A stretch of DNA of 64,000 nt from Palsa-506 sp963786975 (GCA_963786975.1 CAWBBE010000010.1:248001-312000), one strand, 5' to 3'; shown: positions 1-9,789, counted from the first letter of the stretch. Made by a program: numbers and translations. The notes: generated by a model not told the origin, from the letters alone.

Positions 1-2
1 TC

Positions 3-1670
3 CCGCTGGAAGGCCGCGCCGCCGCGGCCGAGTGGGCCGGCGGCAGGCTGACCGTCTGGGTCAGCACCCAGAACGCGCAGATCTCCCGGTTCGTGCTGGC
101 CGGCGTGCTCGGGCTGGATCCCGGCGCAATCCGGGTGGTCGCCCCTGACGTCGGCGGCGGCTTCGGTGCCAAGATCGGCATCGACCGGGACGCACTTGTC
201 GTCGCGTGGGCGGCCAGGCACGCCGGCCGCGCGCTGAGCTGGACCGAAACCCGCAGCGAGAACCTGGTCGGGATGACGCACGGGCGAGCCCAGCAGCAGG
301 TCATCAAGATCGGCGGCACCAGGGACGGGCGCATCCTGGCCTACCGGCTGGAGATCGTGCAGGACGCGGGTGCCTACCCGCGGATGGGCGGCTTCCTGCC
401 CTTCCTCACCCGCCTGATGGCGGTCGGCCCGTACGACATCCCGCATGTCGGGGCGGCCTCCAGCACGGTTGTGACCAACACGACTCCGATCGCCGCGTAC
501 CGCGGGGCCGGGCGGCCGGAGGCGACGGCCGCGATCGAGCGGGCCGTGGACCTGTTCGCCGCCGAGATCGGCAAGGACCCGGCCGAAGTCCGCCGGATCA
601 ACCTGGTGCCGCCGGACCGGTTCCCGTACAGCTCCCCGTGCGGGCCCGTCTATGACACCGGGGAATACGCGGCGGCACTGGACAAGGTGCTGGCCGCCGC
701 CGGGTACTCCGGGCTCCGGGCGGAGCAGGCGCGCCGCCGGGAACGGGGCGACGTAGTGCAGCTGGGCATCGGGCTGGCCAGCTACGTGGAGATCACCGCC
801 GCGGACGCGGCAGGCGGCGAGACCGCCCGGCTGGTGGTGCACGACGACGGCACGGCCACGGTCTATACCGGCAGCTCGGCGCACGGCCAGGGGCACCACA
901 CCAGCTGGGCCATGCTGGTCGAGGCCGAGCTGGCGATCCCGATGGCGAAGGTCACCGTGGTGCACGGTGACACCGACCTGATCCCGACCGGCGTCGGCAC
1001 GTACGGGTCAAGGTCGCTGCAGCTCGGCGGCGTCGCCGTGCACAAGGCCGCGGTCGAGGTCAAGGAGCAGGCCCGCCGGATGGCCGCCGGCATGCTCGAG
1101 GCCGGCGAGGCCGATCTCGAGCTGGACGCCGAGCGCGGCGTCTGGCAGGTGCGCGGCGACCCGGCCGCCAGCCGGACCTGGGCCGAGATCGCGGGCCAGG
1201 CCGGCGACGCTGGCCTGGCGGCAGCCGTCAACTACGCCGAAGGGCAGCCCACCTTCCCGTTCGGCACGCATCTCGCGGTCACCGAGGTCGATACCGAGAC
1301 CGGCCAGGCCCGGCTGATCCGGCACGTGACCGTCGATGACGCCGGCACGGTGGTCAGCCCGGTGCTGGCCGAGGGCCAGCGGCACGGCGGCATCGCCCAG
1401 GGGGTAGCACAGGCGCTGCTGGAGGAAATGCTGTACGACCCCGACGGCAACCCGCTCACCAGCACGCTGGTGGATTACGCCGCCATCACCGCCGCCGAGC
1501 TGCCCAGCTTCGAGCTGCTCCGCAGCGAGACCCCGACGCACATCAACCCGCTCGGGGCCAAGGGAATCGGCGAGGCCGGGACGATCGGCGCCGCCCCCGC
1601 CACGCAGAATGCGGTCATCGACGCGGTCAGCCATCTTGGCGTCAGGCATATCGACATGCCGGCTCGGTGA
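3..1670 (+). CDS. Xanthine dehydrogenase/aldehyde oxidase family molybdopterin-binding large subunit (5'-partial, 3' end altered)
   Basis: Catalytic large subunit of a cytoplasmic molybdenum hydroxylase (xanthine dehydrogenase, aldehyde oxidase or CoxL-like). It binds the molybdopterin cofactor and normally works with FAD and 2Fe-2S subunits. The reading frame is open from base 3, so the N-terminal part lies outside the window; about 555 codons are visible. Seen in order: VSTQN and DVGGGFGAK near the start, AYRGAGRPE in the middle (the form II/XDH-type active-site signature, not the AYxCSFR of true CO dehydrogenase), and GAKGIGEAGTIGAAPA near the end. The protein stops right after HIDMPAR, where relatives continue for several residues, and the next gene lacks its head, so the two appear joined by a deletion near 1655-1672. 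The substrate cannot be inferred. Confidence 0.9.
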   Translation, partial: PLEGRAAAAEWAGGRLTVWVSTQNAQISRFVLAGVLGLDPGAIRVVAPDVGGGFGAKIGIDRDALVVAWAARHAGRALSWTETRSENLVGMTHGRAQQQVIKIGGTRDGRILAYRLEIVQDAGAYPRMGGFLPFLTRLMAVGPYDIPHVGAASSTVVTNTTPIAAYRGAGRPEATAAIERAVDLFAAEIGKDPAEVRRINLVPPDRFPYSSPCGPVYDTGEYAAALDKVLAAAGYSGLRAEQARRRERGDVVQLGIGLASYVEITAADAAGGETARLVVHDDGTATVYTGSSAHGQGHHTSWAMLVEAELAIPMAKVTVVHGDTDLIPTGVGTYGSRSLQLGGVAVHKAAVEVKEQARRMAAGMLEAGEADLELDAERGVWQVRGDPAASRTWAEIAGQAGDAGLAAAVNYAEGQPTFPFGTHLAVTEVDTETGQARLIRHVTVDDAGTVVSPVLAEGQRHGGIAQGVAQALLEEMLYDPDGNPLTSTLVDYAAITAAELPSFELLRSETPTHINPLGAKGIGEAGTIGAAPATQNAVIDAVSHLGVRHIDMPAR

Positions 1671-2313
1671 GCTCCGTTATATCCGCGACGAAGGCAGCCA
1701 TATCGCGGTGGGCGCGCTCACCACCCACCACGACATGGCCACCTCCGGCCTGCTCGGCAGCGTCCTGCCGCTGCTCGCCCATGCGGCCGGCCAGGTCGGC
1801 GATCCGCAGGTCCGGCACCGCGGCACGATCGGCGGCTCGCTTTCGCATGCCGATCCCGCGGCCGACCTGCCCGCAGTGATCATGGCGCTGGACGCGACGC
1901 TGCTCGCCTGCGGGCCGTCCGGCCGCCGCGAGATCGCCGCCGGGGAGTTCTGCTGCGGCCTGTTCGAGTCCGCGCTGCAACCCGGTGAGCTGCTGACCGA
2001 GATCCGCATCCCGAGGCCGCAGGCGGCCGGCTGGTCGTTCCAGAAGTTCACCAAGCGCGCGATCGACTGGGCAATCGTCGGCGTCGCGGTACAGGGCGGC
2101 CGCGTGGCGCTGGTGAACATGGGGCCGACGCCGGTGCGGGCTCGCGCGGTCGAGCAAGCCCTGGCCGCGGGCGCCGGGCCACGGGACGCGGCCGCCCGGG
2201 CCGCCGACGGGTCGAGCCCGCCCGAGGACATCAACGCCGGGCCCGGCTACCGGGAGCACCTGGCCCGGGTCCTGGTCGCCCGTGCGCTGGCGGAGTCGCT
2301 GACGCGGGACTGA
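1663..2313 (+). pseudogene. FAD-binding medium subunit of the molybdenum hydroxylase, N-terminus missing (CoxM-like remnant)
   Basis: The sequence from LGELRYIRDEG onward is a clear CoxM/XdhB-type FAD subunit, with GDPQVRHRGTIGGS, HADPAADLP and a C-terminal CO-dehydrogenase flavoprotein domain. The family is usually 270-300 residues and starts with a PP-loop region containing an AGGxSL motif. About 60 N-terminal residues, including that FAD-binding loop, are absent. No credible start codon or ribosome site exists at the junction. An upstream ATG at 1609 is in frame, but the intervening codons are the large-subunit gene read out of frame. Either a real deletion fused the two genes or bases were lost in assembly. 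As written, the subunit could not bind FAD normally. Confidence 0.8.
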
Positions 2314-2417
2314 CCGGCGCTGCCCCGCGGCTGATGCCCGGGCGCAGGCCGGCCGGGTATCCGGCGATGGCCGATTCGTTCAAGACCGCGGTCCCGCGGC
2401 CACGGCATGCTGGGCCG

Positions 2418-3332
2418 ATGAACATCGATCTTTCCGCTGCCGCCTCGTTCCTGGCCACCCACGCGCGGATCCTGGACCGCCGCCGCTTCCAGCTGCTGGC
2501 CGGCCAGGCCGGCCCGGCGGCGGCGCTGGCGGCGCTGGACGGCTACCGCAATCCCGATGGCGGCTACGGCTGGGGCCTGGAACCCGACTTGCGCTCGCCG
2601 GAAAGCCAGCCCGCGGCGGCGCTGCATGCGTTCGAGGTGCTGGAGGACAGCGCCCTGGCCGGCGGCCCGGCCGCCGGCGTCCCGGCGGCCAGCGCGCGGG
2701 CCGTCGCGTTGTGCGACTGGCTGGCGTCGGTCTCGCTGCCGGACGGCGGCCTGCCCTTCGCGCTGCCGCTCGGCAACCCCGCGGGCACCGCCCCGTGGTG
2801 GGCGGGCGCCGACCCGGCGGTCTCGTCGCTGCAGATCACCGCGGCGGTCGCGGCCGGCGCGCAGCGCGCGGCCGCGCACTACCCGGCCGTCGCCGCCCAT
2901 CCCTGGCTGGACCGGGCCACCGGCTACTGCCTGGCCGCCATCGACGCGATTGACCAGACGCCGCATGCCTACGTGCTGGCCTTCGCGGCGCGGTTCCTCG
3001 ACGCGGTGCACGACACCCGCCCCGAGGCGGCCGGCCTGCTGGCGCAGCTGGGCAGGTACCTTCCCGCCAGCGGCCAGTTGCATGTCGAGGGCGGCACCGA
3101 GCAGGAGATGCTCCGCCCGCTGGACTTCGCCCCGTTCCCCGGCCGCCCGGCGCGGTCCCTGGTCACCGCCGAAGCGGTCGCCGCCGACCTGGACCGGCTG
3201 GCCGGCCTGCAGCAAGACGACGGCGGATGGACCGTCGACTACGCCCCGGCCTCGCCAGCGGCCGCGCTGGAGTGGCGCGGCTACGTCACCGTGAACGGCA
3301 TCGGCATCCTGCGGCGCAACGCCAGGATCTGA
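2418..3332 (+). CDS. Conserved protein with prenyltransferase/terpene-cyclase-like repeats
   Basis: Protein of 304 residues starting MNIDLSAAASFL. An in-frame ATG at 2334 would add 28 basic, low-complexity residues and is less likely. Repeats such as GGYGWGLEPDL near residue 45, LPDGGLPFALP near 110 and QQDDGGWTVDY near 270 resemble the QW-like repeats of alpha/alpha-barrel squalene/oxidosqualene cyclases and prenyltransferase beta subunits. The protein is only about half the length of a real cyclase and no DxDD catalytic motif is visible, so enzymatic cyclisation is not supported. Similar stand-alone proteins of unknown function are frequent in actinomycetes. It follows the truncated FAD-subunit gene on the same strand. 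Confidence 0.7.
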   Translation: MNIDLSAAASFLATHARILDRRRFQLLAGQAGPAAALAALDGYRNPDGGYGWGLEPDLRSPESQPAAALHAFEVLEDSALAGGPAAGVPAASARAVALCDWLASVSLPDGGLPFALPLGNPAGTAPWWAGADPAVSSLQITAAVAAGAQRAAAHYPAVAAHPWLDRATGYCLAAIDAIDQTPHAYVLAFAARFLDAVHDTRPEAAGLLAQLGRYLPASGQLHVEGGTEQEMLRPLDFAPFPGRPARSLVTAEAVAADLDRLAGLQQDDGGWTVDYAPASPAAALEWRGYVTVNGIGILRRNARI

Positions 3333-3386
3333 TCCCGCGCCGGAGCCGCAGGCCGGCGGCGGGCCGCGAGCGGGCAGGCCGGAAAC

Positions 3387-4312
3387 CTACCCGAGCCGGG
3401 GGATGACCTCAGCGGCCAGCTGCTCGGCCTGCCCGGCCTGCTCGAACATCGGCGTGAACAGGATCAGTTCCGCGCCGGCCGCGACGACCTCGTGCAGTTC
3501 GCCGACGCAGTCGCGCGGCGTGCCCGCGATCGCGGCGGCCTCGATGTCCGCGGACCGGTGCCCGTAAAGCCGCTCCAGCTCGGTGTTGATCCGCTTCCGC
3601 GCGCGCCCGGCGTCGGTGTCTAGCGCGATGTACACGCGCTTGGCGATGGGGAAGCCGGCCGCGGCAGGCCCGCCTCGCGCAGTGCCTCCCGCACGATCTG
3701 GACCTGGCCGGCGAACTTCGCCGTCGGGGCCGAGCCCGCGCCGAAGAAGCCGTGGCCCAGCGCCACGGCCCGCCGCAGCGCGGCCGGCGCGTTCCCGCCG
3801 GACCAGACCGGCGGGAACGGCTTCTGGAACGGCTTAGGCTCCATCGCCGCATCCTGCAGCTTCCAGAACTCCCCGTCGAAGGTGACCAGGGGCTCGGTCC
3901 ACAGCGCCTTCATCAGCGCCAGCCCCTCGGTGAACCGTGCCACGTACCGCCGCGGGTCCGCGCCGAAGGCGGCGAACGGCCGGCCCTTGCCGCCGGTGCC
4001 GACGCCGATCTCGATCCGGCCGCGGCTGAGCTGGTCCAGCGTGCTCAGGCTCTTCGCCAGGTGCACCGGGCTGTGCAGGGTGGACACGAACACCACGCAC
4101 CCGAGCCGCAGCCGCCGGGTGCAAGCGGCCGCATAGGTCATCGTCTCGATCGGCCCCAGCTGGGGAGCGGCGCCCAGCACCATTTCCTGCGCCCACGCGC
4201 TGTCGAAGCCCAGCTCCTCAGCCCGGGCGAAGTAGCCGCGGAACGCCTCCGGGTCGAACTCGCCGTCGGCGTAGAACTGGGGAATCGCGATCCCGAACCG
4301 CATACGCGGCAT
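3387..4312 (-). CDS. LLM-class F420-dependent oxidoreductase, frameshifted
   Basis: Luciferase-like monooxygenase superfamily protein, probably using coenzyme F420 for hydride transfer in the cytoplasm. The N-terminal 215 residues show RFGIAIPQFY, GFDSAWAQE, LDQLSRGRIEIGVGTG and PPVWSGGNAPAALRR, typical of the TIM-barrel family. The last 80 residues (VYIALDTDAGRARKR to EVIPRLG) lie in a different frame. The break falls near 3655-3668 in a GGCCGGC-rich run, and one base change restores a normal protein of about 305 residues. ATG 4303 (MRFGIAIP) is an alternative start to 4312. The gene follows the gamma-glutamyltransferase remnant by 14 bases on the same strand. The substrate is unknown. Confidence 0.8.
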
Positions 4313-4326
4313 CGTATCCGGCGGCC

Positions 4327-5372
4327 TCAGCCGGACGGGCTGACCACCCCGGCCGAGCCGCCGCCCCTGCGCACCGGCTCGGCCGCCGCGAGGATCTGGC
4401 CGTCGCGGCGGAACTCAAGGCCGGTGGCCGCCCCGATGTCCGGGCTGATCTTGATGCTCGGATCCAGCGGCGAGGTGTCGGTGATCGCGAACGACTGCCC
4501 GAGCTGCCGCAGGCCGGGTGTGGTCGGCGCGGCGATGAACGCCGGCTCGGCCTGCGTTACCGGGCTGTTCCGCTGCGACGCCCGGGGCGCGGCGATCGCC
4601 TGCGGCAATGTCATGCCGAAATCGATGCGGTTCAGCAGGATCTGCAGCACGGTCGTGATGATCGAGGCACCGCCGGGCGAGCCGACCGCGAGCCACGCCT
4701 TGCCCGACCTGAGCACGATCGTCGGTGACATGCTGGACCTGGGCCGCTTCCCCCCGGCGGGCAGGTTCGGATCGGGCACGCCCGGCTGCAGCGGCGCGAA
4801 GTCGAAGTCGGTCAGCTCGTTGTTCAGCAGGAACCCGCGGCCGGGCACCACGATGCCGCTACCGCCGAGTTCCTCGATCGTGCTGGTGTAGGAGACGACG
4901 TTGCCGAACCGGTCGGTTACCAGCGCCTGCACCCGGGTCATCTTGGCCAGGCCGAAGTTGGACAGGATGTTCAGCGCCTCGCCCACGGTGCTGCCGCCGC
5001 TGGAGGAGGGCGCCATCCCGTAGACGTCGTAGCCGCGGTAGTCCACGTGCGTTGGCGCCCGCCGCGGCGCCGTATAGCCGCGCACGTCGCCGATCCGCAT
5101 CAGGCCAGGCCGGGGGGTGAGCGTGGCGCCAGCGGCGAGCGGCAGGCTCTTGACGGTGTGCACGATGTCGGCGCCGAGCGGGCCGCCGTAGAAGTCGGCG
5201 ACGCCGCGCCGCCCGATTTCCGCGTAGGTGGCAGCGAGCTGCGGGTTGCGGAAGGTGGACCCGGCCACCGGAAGGTGGCCGCCGGGCAGGAACAGCTGGC
5301 TGGTGCGGCAGCGTCCGCCCGGCCAGCGACGGCGGCCATGATGAGGCAGGCCGCGATGATCAGCACGGTTAC
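4327..5372 (-). pseudogene. Gamma-glutamyltransferase remnant with two internal deletions
   Basis: Recognisable as gamma-glutamyltranspeptidase (an Ntn hydrolase that cleaves glutathione outside the membrane) from FRNPQLAATYAEIGRRGV, GMAPSSSGGSTVGEALNIL, SPTIVLRSGKAWLAVGSPGG and a terminal GLEFRRDG region. Two segments are missing. Near 4915-4925 the text runs from MTRVQAL straight into VTDRFGNVVSYT, losing the stretch that normally carries the autoprocessing TTH threonine. Near 5296-5312 a signal-peptide-like segment (VTVLIIAACLIMAAVAG) in another frame runs straight into LFLPGGHLPV, losing most of the large-subunit N-terminus. The product would lack its nucleophile. This is either a true pseudogene or a collapsed assembly. 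The upstream edge is approximate because no good start is visible. Confidence 0.75.
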
Positions 5373-5437
5373 CTGGGCGCGTGCCCGGTCGGCCGGATGC
5401 CACCCCGCTGTGCGCTGACTGCCTTGCCGCCGTGGGC

Positions 5438-5704
5438 TCAGGCGGCCGCGGCCATCGTCCGGCCGGACCCCATCCAGGCGGGCACCGGGGAGATGGCCCG
5501 GCCGTCCGGGAGCAGCTGGCCGGCGTCGTCGAACAGCACGACGCCGTTGCACAGCAGGCTCCAGCCTTGTTCGGGATGGCTGGCCACGGCCCGGGCGGCG
5601 AGCCGGTCCGGTGCCAGCGACTCCGGGCACCTGGGCTGATGCGGGCAGATCCGGCCGGCCGGCGGTCCGGCTGGCCCCGGTAGTGGTGCGAGCGGGCCGG
5701 TCAT
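5438..5704 (-). CDS. DUF5999 family small protein
   Basis: Protein of 88 residues. The core ICPHQPRCPES, AVASHPEQGWSLLCNGVVLFDD and GQLLPDGR matches the small actinobacterial DUF5999 family, usually 60-70 residues. The family function is unknown; paired cysteines in CPHQPRC suggest possible metal or redox chemistry, which is only inference. This copy has about 18 extra N-terminal residues rich in proline and glycine, so the true start may be downstream. It lies upstream of, and on the same strand as, the gamma-glutamyltransferase remnant. Confidence 0.65.
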   Translation of the reverse strand: MTGPLAPLPGPAGPPAGRICPHQPRCPESLAPDRLAARAVASHPEQGWSLLCNGVVLFDDAGQLLPDGRAISPVPAWMGSGRTMAAAA

Positions 5705-5879
5705 GGCTCCTCCAAGACTCAGCGGTGCGGACGCCGCGGCGGCGACGTTGTCAGCCTGCCGCGCGGCACCCTGCGGGACATCCGCCAGCTGGCCGATGTT
5801 GGCCCGGCGCCCGCTCGCGACGGTCCGGTCAGCGACCGCCGCCGGGCGGGTGTCCGCGCTGGCCAGGTGTCCGCGCCGG

Positions 5880-8275
5880 TCAGGTACCCGCGCCCGGCCC
5901 GGCCTGATTCCGCTTCAGCACGGAAACCTGGTCAAGCTCGGCGGGTCCCGGTACCGGGACCGGCAGCGGCAGGCTGCCGTCCTGGCCGCGGTGCGCGGTG
6001 AGCACCTCGGCGTGATACGACTCCAGCCTGGCCGCGAACTCGGGCATCTTGTACGGCCGCCCGTCCACCAGCGGTCCCTGCGAGCCGTCGATGATCGCGG
6101 TGACATCCTGGCCGCTGATGGTCTTGTGCAGTTCCAGCGCGTGCCCGACGGACAGCACGTTGGCCCGGTTCTCGTCAAGCAGCACCCTGGTCCGCTCGGC
6201 GAGCGCCGCGAGGTGCGCCTCGGCCCGCCGGCCGAGCTCCGTCTCCAGCACGTTGCGGTCATTCCCGTCTGCGACCGGGTGCGCGCCCTGCGGGGCCCTG
6301 GTGACCCCGTAAGAACCGTACTGGCCGCCCATGCCCCACAGCCCCTCCATCGCCAGCGCGATCGTGGTCGCGTTCTGCAAATCCCCGGAGACCCCGGAAC
6401 TCGAATCGCCGTCGAAGAACATCCGCTCGCCGACCAGTGACGCGAGGCTCACCATCGCGTCGGCCTCGTACTCGTTCCGCCACGAGGTGAACTGCTCCTC
6501 GATCGGAATCGGCTTGACGAAGCCCAGGTAGTCCGCGCCCTTCTGGATGGTGGCGGTGTCAATGACGTTGCGGGTCTGCACCAGGTAGCTGATGACCGCA
6601 TGGCACGCCTCATGCAGCGCGACCGCATGCCGCTCCCGCTCGATGTACTCGACCCCCTCCGACGGGCCCACGCTCTTCAGCAGCTTGGCGCGCAGCACGT
6701 CGGTCCAGGTGATGGTCGTCCGCCCGTCCCGCAGCGCGACGATCAGCGACTCGTTCACCAGGTCCTTGATGGTAGCGCCGGTGGCGTACGGGGTGATCGT
6801 CGCCAGGTGCTCAACCTGCTCGGCGGTCAGCTCGTTGCTGACCTTGGTAAAATAGCCCTCGTAGGTGCGCCTGCGGCCGTCCTTGGACGGATAGCCGACC
6901 CGGTAGACCCGGTCCAGCCGGCCCGGCCGCAGCAGTGCCTCGTCCAGCGCGCTGGGCAGGTTGGTCGCCATCATCACCAGGATCCGGTACTTGGGCGGCG
7001 GCTTGGGCCGCATGCCCAGCGTCCGCCGTACCACCCGGTTGAAGAAGCCGCGCGGCTTCTTCAGCCCGGACAGCTCGGTGAGCAGCGCCTGCAGGGTGCC
7101 CATGCCGCCGCCGCCCATGCCGCCCATGCCGGGCATGATCTGCCGGTGCCTGGTCGGCGGCCGGGGATCGGCGGCTGCCGTCGACCTCAGCGCGCCGGCC
7201 GGCAGCGCGGACTGGGCATTCGGTGACAGGTAGCTGTAGCCGTGGCAGGCCGGCCCGCCCGCCGGGCCGTAGCCGACGCCGCCGCCCTGGGCGACCCCGC
7301 CGCCGCGGTTGCCGAGCGCATCGGCCTCGTCGAAGAACACGATCACGCCGCCGTACCGCACGGCGAGCCTGCGCAGCCGGCGGAACAGCGTTTCACCTTG
7401 AGGATGCCGACCCCGAAGAACATGTTGATGAAGGCCCCGGGGTCGACGAAGACGTACGGCTTGCCGGTCTCCCCGGCAACCGCCTCGGCCATCAGCGTCT
7501 TGCCGGTGCCCGGTGGCCCCCAGAGCAGGATGCCGCCGGGGACGTAACCGCCTTTCTCTTCGATCGACTCCGGATCCTCCAGGAACAGCATGTTCTCCTG
7601 CACCCGCTCCAGCACGTGATCCTGGCCCCAGACGTCGGAGAACCGGGTCGTGATGTCGTTCGGGTAGTAGACGTCCACGCCGCCTCTCGACATGAACCAG
7701 AAGATCCCGACGAACTGCAGGATGCCGAGCGAGATGATCGCGATCACGTAGAGCAGTACCGGCAGGATATGCAGGAACTTGCCGGGCGCCTCAGCCAGCG
7801 CGTTCCCCGGCGACGTGTGGAAAGCCCGGCCGAGCAGCACCGCCAGCACGGCGACCGCGAGCAGCCATTTCAGCGCCCGGGCAATCCGGAACCTGGTCCA
7901 GTCGCTCATCTGGTGCGTCGCCCGGTCGGCGCCGCCGAACACGCTGTGCGCCCAGATCCGGTAATAGCGGGGCGAGTGCTCTGCGACCAGGAAATGTACC
8001 TGCCGCAGCACCTCGGCGGCCAGCAGGATCAGGAGCCATCTCGCCGATGTCAGCTGCTGGCGGGCCGCGTCGGCGAAGCCGATGATCGGGTCATTGCCCA
8101 TGTCGAACCAGACCAGCACCAGCCAGACCAGCACCAGCAGGGTGATGAACTTCAGCCTGTCCCAGAGCGGCAGCGGCTTGCGGGTGCGCCGCCCGGCCGG
8201 GCTGGCCGTCCGGTCGTGGCCGTCCCCGCCGATGCCTTCGCGGCTGGCTGCACGTTTCTCTGACCTGCGTGCCAT
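5880..8275 (-). CDS. FtsH-like membrane AAA ATPase with M41 zinc protease domain, frameshifted
   Basis: Membrane-anchored ATP-dependent protease of about 800 residues. The N-terminal third has about four membrane segments (FITLLVLVWLVLVW, WLLILLAAEVL, WLLAVAVLAVLLG, LLYVIAIISLGIL). An AAA module follows with Walker A GPPGTGKTL, Walker B VIVFFDEADAL and an arginine-finger region (RPGRLDRV). The M41 protease domain has HEACH (HExxH) and a downstream zinc aspartate in SGDLQNAT. Canonical FtsH has two membrane segments and no insert; this one has extra segments and a Gly/Met-rich insert (PGMGGMGGGGMG) between Walker B and sensor 1. The frame breaks near 7391 after GILKVK; one added base restores LFRRLRRLAVRYGG. 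Its ATG shares a base with the lipoprotein stop (TGATG), implying coupling. Confidence 0.8.
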
Positions 8276-8953
8276 CACGAACCTCGCACTGTGAACGACC
8301 GGACGACGTTGCCTATCTGCGTTCGGTGCGCGAGGAAGCAGCTCTGGTCGCACTGTACGAGCAGCAGGTAGAGCTTGGTGGTCGCGCTGTTGGTGAGGAC
8401 GGTCTGATCGAAGATCTCCGGCTGGCCGTTGATGACGTACCCGAACAGCTCATTCACGCCGCGTACGCCGTCGTGCGTGGTGATCACCTGGTCGCCGATC
8501 GCCTCGAAGCCGGAGAGCGTGGCTCCCGCCTTCTTCGCGGCCTGCCGTGCGGCCGACGTCACCGGCAGCAGCAGGTTGCGCATGCTGTCAAAGGACAGCC
8601 CCGCCCGCTGGGCCGCGTTCATCGCCTGGACGCTCGAGTAGGCCACCGGCTCGCTGGCCGGGGCGAAGATATGGCTGGCCGATGGCCGGACGGCGGCGTC
8701 GTACGCCCGCGACCAGGTGAGCCTCCCGCCGGCCGGCCCGGCCGGCGACCTGCCGAGCAACTGGGCCTGGGCCACGGCCAGGCGGCCCTGGCTCACCTGC
8801 CGCCAGCTCGGCCGGCACCTTGAAATAGGCATTGTCGCCCGAGTCGGTCACGTAGGTGTATTGCGTGGCCACCGAGCAGGCGGAAAGCAGCAGGGCGGCG
8901 CCGGTCGCCGCGGCCGCAGCGCGCGCGGCCGTGATCAGGCGCGCACGCGTCAC
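8275..8953 (-). CDS. Lipoprotein cotranscribed with the FtsH-like protease, frameshifted
   Basis: Secreted lipoprotein of about 225 residues. From a GTG at 8953 the N-terminus reads VTRARLITAARAAAAATG then ALLLSACS, a basic n-region, hydrophobic core and lipobox with the acylated cysteine. The mature part has YTYVTDSGDNAYFKVP, SRAYDAAVRPSASHIFAP and a C-terminal region around TKLYLLLVQCDQSCF. The frame changes near 8800-8812 after VPAELA, and one indel joins the halves. The stop TGA overlaps the protease start, so the two products probably act together at the membrane, for example as a partner or adaptor of the protease; that is inference. No named family was recognised. Confidence 0.65.
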
Positions 8954-9168
8954 CAGGTGGAAGTCTCTGCCCAACTGCAGCTCCCGCCGTCCGAGCGGCC
9001 CCGGGCCCCGCCTGAGCCTGCTGCGTGCCAGCCCGCTCCATATGAGTATGCGTGGGTTAACCCCGAAAATGCCAAGCAAGGTACGGCAAAGGCGGTTACG
9101 TGCCGAAGCTGGTTCCGTTGCCGCTATACGCATGGCCGGCTGCCCGCGTTCAATGGCAACCGGAGGTG

Positions 9169-9615
9169 ATGCCATTGCGTCCCGCGCACCGGCTGCGGCT
9201 CGCGGTCAATCTCGTCAACGGGTCGACGCTGGCCGGCCTGCTGCTGGCATTCGCCGGCCGGTCCAGGCCGGCCGCCGCGCCCGGCGGCCTGGCTGTGGCC
9301 TACCGGGTGCGGCTGCCGATGCGCACGGACGCGTTCTGCCTCGGCAATGTGATCCTGACCCGCCGCGATCCAGCCAGCCTGCCCGGCGACAGCCGGCTGC
9401 TGGCGCACGAGGCCAGGCACGCTACGCAGTACGCCTGCCGCGGTGGCCTGGTCATGCTGCCGTTGTACGGCATCGCCGCGGCGCTCTCCTGGGCGCTGAC
9501 CGGCAATCCCGGCTCGCTTAACGTGTTCGAGCGGCGGGCGGGCCTCGCCGATGGCGGCTACCCGAACCCCGGGTTGCGTCCCGCGCTGACCCCGCTAACC
9601 CGCCGCCCCCGCTGA
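9169..9615 (+). CDS. Small conserved protein with HExxH-type motif
   Basis: Protein of 148 residues starting MPLRPAHRLRLAVNLVNGST. GGAGG lies just 5' of ATG 9169, although the spacing is short. It has a hydrophobic segment near residue 20 (GLLLAFAG), then FCLGNVILTRRDP, LLAHEARHATQYA near residue 85, and a second hydrophobic stretch VMLPLYGIAAALSWAL. HEARH fits the HExxH zinc-binding pattern and is followed by conserved-looking text, so a minimal membrane-associated metalloprotein is possible but not shown. It diverges from the lipoprotein/FtsH-like operon. Its stop codon is followed in the same frame by the open PAD-repeat stretch leading into the MocA-like gene. Confidence 0.6.
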   Translation: MPLRPAHRLRLAVNLVNGSTLAGLLLAFAGRSRPAAAPGGLAVAYRVRLPMRTDAFCLGNVILTRRDPASLPGDSRLLAHEARHATQYACRGGLVMLPLYGIAAALSWALTGNPGSLNVFERRAGLADGGYPNPGLRPALTPLTRRPR

Positions 9616-9636
9616 TCCAGTCCCGCCGATGCCGGG

Positions 9637-9726
9637 CCGGCCGATGCGGCCCCGGCCGATCCCGCTCCGGCCGATCCCGCTCCGGCCGATCCCGCTCCGG
9701 CCGATGCCGCCCCGGCCGATCCTGCC
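9637..9726 (+). repeat. Six tandem 15-bp units (CCGGCCGATCCCGCT)
   Basis: Six head-to-tail 15-bp copies with a few substitutions. Read in the frame shared by the flanking genes, each unit encodes PADPA-like pentapeptides. The array lies between the stop of the HEARH protein and the TTG/GTG start region of the MocA-like gene. Confidence 0.85.
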
Positions 9727-9789
9727 CCGGCATGGACGACGGCGGACGAGGCTACCGGCCCGGCTGCGGCGGCCCCGGGAGCCGTAACC

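Noticed and set aside
3..1670. True CO dehydrogenase large subunit (coxL form I)
   Set aside because: The active-site text is AYRGAGR rather than AYxCSFR, so only general molybdenum-hydroxylase membership is supported.
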